Part shown: positions 30,395 to 33,954 of the stretch, in pieces
How positions within the stretch are numbered: the stretch's first letter is position 1
Layout: each line of letters starts with the position of its first letter
NCBI GenBank assembly: GCA_001321855.1
Contig: JPUP01000071.1
Coordinates: 1-33,954 of the forward strand
Direction: 5' to 3'
From: SAR11 cluster bacterium PRT-SC02
GTDB taxonomy: Bacteria; Pseudomonadota; Alphaproteobacteria; Pelagibacterales; Pelagibacteraceae
Length of the DNA: 33,954 nucleotides
The notes under the pieces: generated by a model
What the model saw: only the letters and a program-made list of their open reading frames with translations
Databases searched by the model: none
Told to the model about the DNA's origin: nothing
Position numbers and translations under genes: made by a program

Positions 30395-32539
30395 ATGGAT
30401 ATCGTTGAAATAAAAGGAATAAAAATAAATTCAAAACTTTTTAGTTTTGTTAATGAACAAATTATGCCAGGGACTGGTTTAAAATCAGATGTATTCTGGA
30501 ATAATTTTGCAATAGCAGTTGAGGAGTTAGCAAAAAAAAATAAGCTGTTACTAAAGAAAAGAGATGAAATTCAAAAAAAAATTGATAATTGGCACAAAGA
30601 TAATAAAGACATTAAAAATAATAAAGAAAAATATATAAGTTTTTTGAAATCGATAAATTACATCGTAAAAGAAAAAGAGGATTTTAAGATTGGCACCTCA
30701 AACGTAGATGAAGAAATAGCGAAAATAGCTGGCCCACAATTAGTTGTACCGGTAGACAATGCAAGATATGCGTTAAATGCAGCTAATGCACGTTGGGGGA
30801 GTTTATATAATTCTCTTTATGGTACTGATGCAATAGAAGGGAAAAAAACCTCAGCTTATGATCCAATAAAAGGTAAAAAAGTTATTAATTATGTGAGAGA
30901 TTTTTTTGATAAAATTGTAAAAATAAAAGGAACTAGTTGGAAGAATATAACAAAAATCAAAATTGAGAATGAAATTTTAACTTTGTATCAGGATGAAAAA
31001 AAGTATTTTTTAGAGGACAAATCCAAATTTATAGGTTTTAGTAATAATCCTGATAACCCTTCTTCGATACTAATTAAAAATAATAATTTACATTTAGAAA
31101 TTGTTATTAATAAAGAAAGTGAAATTGGAAAAATTGACCTAGCAAATATTTCTGATGTAATTATGGAATCAGCTATTTCTACAATTATGGATAATGAGGA
31201 TTCCGTTGCAGCTGTTGACGCTGAAGATAAGATAAGATGTTACAATAATTGGTTGGGTATTATGAAAGGTACTTTAGAAACCCAAGTAGAAAAAAATGGA
31301 AAAAAATTTATTAGAAAATTAAATGAGGATAGAATTTACAATGACCCATCTGGAAAAAAATTTCATCTGCATGGTAGATCTTTGTTGTTAATTAGAAATG
31401 TAGGTCATTTAATGACTAGTCCATCAATTATTTTGGGAGACAATTCTGAAATTCCTGAAGGTATAATGGATGCTTTTTTTACAGTCATGTGTGCTTTACA
31501 TGATTTTAAAAATAAAAAAAATTCTAGAACTGGTTCAGTTTATATTGTTAAACCTAAAATGCATGGACCAGAGGAAGTTGCATTTACAAATGAAATTTTT
31601 AATAAAGTTGAAGATATATTTAAATTAAAAAAAAACACAATTAAAGTTGGAATAATGGATGAAGAAAGAAGAACAACTGTTAATTTGAAAGAATGTATAA
31701 GAGAGGTAAAGGATAGAATTGTTTTTATAAACACGGGATTTTTAGATAGAACCGGAGATGAAATGCACACTTCATCAGAAGCGGGGCCGATGATATTTAA
31801 AGGGGAAATGAAAAAATCAATCTGGTTAAACACTTACGAAAACTGGAATGTGGATATAGGTTTATCTTGTGGTTTCTCTGGTATAGCTCAGATCGGTAAG
31901 GGCATGTGGGCCATGCCAGATAAAATGGCTGATATGATGAAACAAAAGATAGGTCACCCTGAAGCGGGAGCTAATTGTGCCTGGGTTCCATCTCCAACAG
32001 CAGCAACATTGCATTCAACACATTACCATTTAGTAAATGTTTTTAAAAAACATGAGGAATTGAAGTCTAGAAAAAAAGCTGAATTAAAAAATATTTTGGA
32101 AATACCTGTAGCTGATAGGCCCAATTGGGCAAAAGATGACATCACTAAAGAGATTGAAAATAATTCACAGAGTATATTAGGTTATGTAGTAAGATGGATT
32201 AATCAGGGCGTGGGTTGTTCAAAAGTTCCTGATATTAATAATATTGGTTTGATGGAAGATAGGGCCACACTTAGGATATCGTCGCAACATATTTCCAATT
32301 GGATAAGACATAATATTTGCAGCAAAGAAGAGGTAATTGAAATTTTAAAGAAGATGGCAAAAGTAGTTGATAAACAAAATATTAATGACCCGAATTACGA
32401 AAAGATGTCTGATAATTTTGATAATTCTATCGCTTTTAAAGCTGCATGCGATCTAGTATTAAAGGGTTTAGATCAACCGTCTGGCTATACCGAACCTTTA
32501 TTACATAAAAGAAGATTAGAAAAGAAGCTTAGTCACTAA
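30395..32539 (+). CDS. glcB: malate synthase G
   Basis: 714 aa; NARWGSLYNSLYGTDAI, DAEDKIRCYNNWLGIMKGTL, GIMDEERRTTVNLKECI, FINTGFLDRTGDEMHTS, ANCAWVPSPTAATLHSTHYH. Confidence 0.97.
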   Translation: MDIVEIKGIKINSKLFSFVNEQIMPGTGLKSDVFWNNFAIAVEELAKKNKLLLKKRDEIQKKIDNWHKDNKDIKNNKEKYISFLKSINYIVKEKEDFKIGTSNVDEEIAKIAGPQLVVPVDNARYALNAANARWGSLYNSLYGTDAIEGKKTSAYDPIKGKKVINYVRDFFDKIVKIKGTSWKNITKIKIENEILTLYQDEKKYFLEDKSKFIGFSNNPDNPSSILIKNNNLHLEIVINKESEIGKIDLANISDVIMESAISTIMDNEDSVAAVDAEDKIRCYNNWLGIMKGTLETQVEKNGKKFIRKLNEDRIYNDPSGKKFHLHGRSLLLIRNVGHLMTSPSIILGDNSEIPEGIMDAFFTVMCALHDFKNKKNSRTGSVYIVKPKMHGPEEVAFTNEIFNKVEDIFKLKKNTIKVGIMDEERRTTVNLKECIREVKDRIVFINTGFLDRTGDEMHTSSEAGPMIFKGEMKKSIWLNTYENWNVDIGLSCGFSGIAQIGKGMWAMPDKMADMMKQKIGHPEAGANCAWVPSPTAATLHSTHYHLVNVFKKHEELKSRKKAELKNILEIPVADRPNWAKDDITKEIENNSQSILGYVVRWINQGVGCSKVPDINNIGLMEDRATLRISSQHISNWIRHNICSKEEVIEILKKMAKVVDKQNINDPNYEKMSDNFDNSIAFKAACDLVLKGLDQPSGYTEPLLHKRRLEKKLSH

Positions 32540-33131
32540 CCGGAATTCTATTTTTAAAAGCAGAAAACAAAGTTCCATCATCCAATTGCTCTATTTCTCC
32601 GCCTACCGGTAATCCTTGGGCTAATTTTGTTATCTTGATCTTGTCATTTTTAATAGCGTCTTCTATATAATGAGCAGTTGTTTGCCCCTCAACTGTTGCA
32701 CTTGTTGCTATAATTACCTCTTTCAAGCTATTTTTCTTTATTCGTTTGATAAGAGAGTCCATCAACAAATTTTTATTATCGTAGTTGTCTTTAATACCCA
32801 AAGTTCCTCCTAGGATGTGATAATGTCCCTTATAAATATTGGCAGACTCTATCACCCACATATCAGCCAAATTTTCTACAACACAAATTTTGTCAAAATT
32901 TGACTCAATTTCACAAAAGCATTTTTTTTCTATAATTTTTAAATTCCCGCAATTAGTGCACCTTGTAATTTTTTTGTAAACATTTGCTAAAGATTTTGCT
33001 AATGGTTTAACCATTGACTCTTTGTTATCAATAAGTTTTAAAATGATCCTTTTAGCTGATTTTGGACCTAATCCAGGCAGTCTTGAAAACTGTTTAATTA
33101 ATTCCTCAATTTCAATGATATTATTATCCAT
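32529..33131 (-). CDS. recR: recombination mediator protein RecR
   Basis: LIKQFSRLPGLGPKSAKRI, CTNCGN zinc motif, ATSATVEGQTTAHYI, GLPVGGEIEQLDDGTL. Confidence 0.96.
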   Translation of the reverse strand: MDNNIIEIEELIKQFSRLPGLGPKSAKRIILKLIDNKESMVKPLAKSLANVYKKITRCTNCGNLKIIEKKCFCEIESNFDKICVVENLADMWVIESANIYKGHYHILGGTLGIKDNYDNKNLLMDSLIKRIKKNSLKEVIIATSATVEGQTTAHYIEDAIKNDKIKITKLAQGLPVGGEIEQLDDGTLFSAFKNRIPVSD

Positions 33132-33452
33132 TTAAAAAGGAAGTTTGAAGTCCGTAGGTAAATTTAATCCTCCGGTAACTTTGTTTAACTCTTCAGAAGA
33201 CTTTTTTTTTAAATTTTCTTTGGCATTATTATATGCTGCTATTATGAGATCATTGATTAAGTTCTGATCCTCTTTTTTTACTTCATCGCTTAAAAAAATT
33301 GACTTTATTTCATAATCTCCGCTAAGAGTTACTTTTACCCGGTCACCCCCAGCAACTCCAGTCACTTGAAGTTTTTTTATGATATCTTGCGCTTCTTTCA
33401 TTTTTTCTTGCATTTCTCGAGCTTTAGATAACATATCTGAAAAGTTATTCAT
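33132..33452 (-). CDS. YbaB/EbfC family nucleoid-associated protein
   Basis: MLSKAREMQEKMKEAQDIIKKLQVTGVAGGDRVKVTLSGDYEIKSI; recR neighbour. Confidence 0.95.
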   Translation of the reverse strand: MNNFSDMLSKAREMQEKMKEAQDIIKKLQVTGVAGGDRVKVTLSGDYEIKSIFLSDEVKKEDQNLINDLIIAAYNNAKENLKKKSSEELNKVTGGLNLPTDFKLPF

Positions 33453-33453
33453 T

Positions 33454-33954
33454 TTATTCTATTACATCGGTCAACTTAGCATCTGGAAAAGACTTTTGAA
33501 CTTTGGTGTTGACTTCGCTCCTCTCTAAATCATTTATTTTTTCTTTATTTTTTGCAATATTTTTTTCAAATATTGTCTTTGTACCCTCAGACTTACTAAG
33601 AGAAATTATCCACCTTTCTCCTGTCCACTTTAATAATTTTTCGCTTAGAAGTTTAATAAAATTCTTATTTAGTTTTTCATTAAAACTTATATCAATTTTA
33701 CCTTTAGAGAAACTCACTAACTTAACATTTCTCTCTAGATCATATCTGAGCTCAATTTCATTTTCTTTTTTAGCTAAGTCAATTAATTCTTCTAGAGAAT
33801 TTAATTCAATTTTTTTTGTGCTTTCTTTTCCCTCGCTATTATTTAAGCTTTCCGTTTTTATTTGAAATGTGCTCTTTAATTGATTCTTAGTTTTATTATT
33901 AATTTCTTTGTTTATTACTTTGTTTTTATTTTCCTCAAATTTAATACTATCTTT
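33454..33954 (-). CDS. dnaX: DNA polymerase III subunit gamma/tau, C-terminal part (truncated by window edge)
   Basis: The frame stays open from 33454 to the window end (manual translation ...LNSLEELIDLAKKENEIELRYDLERNVKLVSFSKGKIDIS...SFPDAKLTDVIE*), so the track ORF beginning at a GTG (33717) is internal; upstream of ybaB-recR as in other bacteria. Confidence 0.82.
   Translation of the reverse strand, partial: KDSIKFEENKNKVINKEINNKTKNQLKSTFQIKTESLNNSEGKESTKKIELNSLEELIDLAKKENEIELRYDLERNVKLVSFSKGKIDISFNEKLNKNFIKLLSEKLLKWTGERWIISLSKSEGTKTIFEKNIAKNKEKINDLERSEVNTKVQKSFPDAKLTDVIE

Overview
This is an AT-rich window that reads as the core genome of a SAR11/Pelagibacter-like alphaproteobacterium (taxonomy inferred from gene content and sequence style). 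It is densely packed with housekeeping operons. In order, they are: an aa3-type cytochrome c oxidase cluster on the minus strand (ctaC-ctaD-ctaB-small ORF-ctaG-ctaE-surf1, the last truncated at the window start); rsmE; a run of CDGSH, HAD, pirin, quinone oxidoreductase and DUF1289 genes; ubiA followed by an LPS block (msbA-waaA-lpxK-lpxL); purD-rsmD; pgi/DUF3035 lipoprotein/lspA/ileS/ribF/HAD; groES-groEL; hisG-hisZ-hisS-tRNA-His; a cold-shock gene; accA; glcB; and recR-ybaB-dnaX (dnaX truncated at the window end). I see no prophage, transposon, CRISPR array or defence island. The most interesting signals are at fine scale: (1) an intrinsic terminator for groESL that lies inside the 3' coding end of the convergent hisG; (2) a tRNA-His with A73 and no encoded G-1, placed 4 nt upstream of the hisS start codon, so tRNA processing would leave a nearly leaderless hisS mRNA; (3) all five convergent gene junctions have 2 nt or less between them, or overlap; (4) a structured, ORF-free region after the csp gene whose 12-bp stem is complete only in minus-strand RNA, plus a 5'-terminal hairpin in the csp leader; (5) an AccA with a C-terminal hydrophobic tail; (6) no visible glycine riboswitch upstream of glcB, although one is reported as conserved in SAR11; (7) an unlisted 36-aa membrane ORF in the cox operon. 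None of these is a proven new system. The strongest candidates are 1, 2 and 4.
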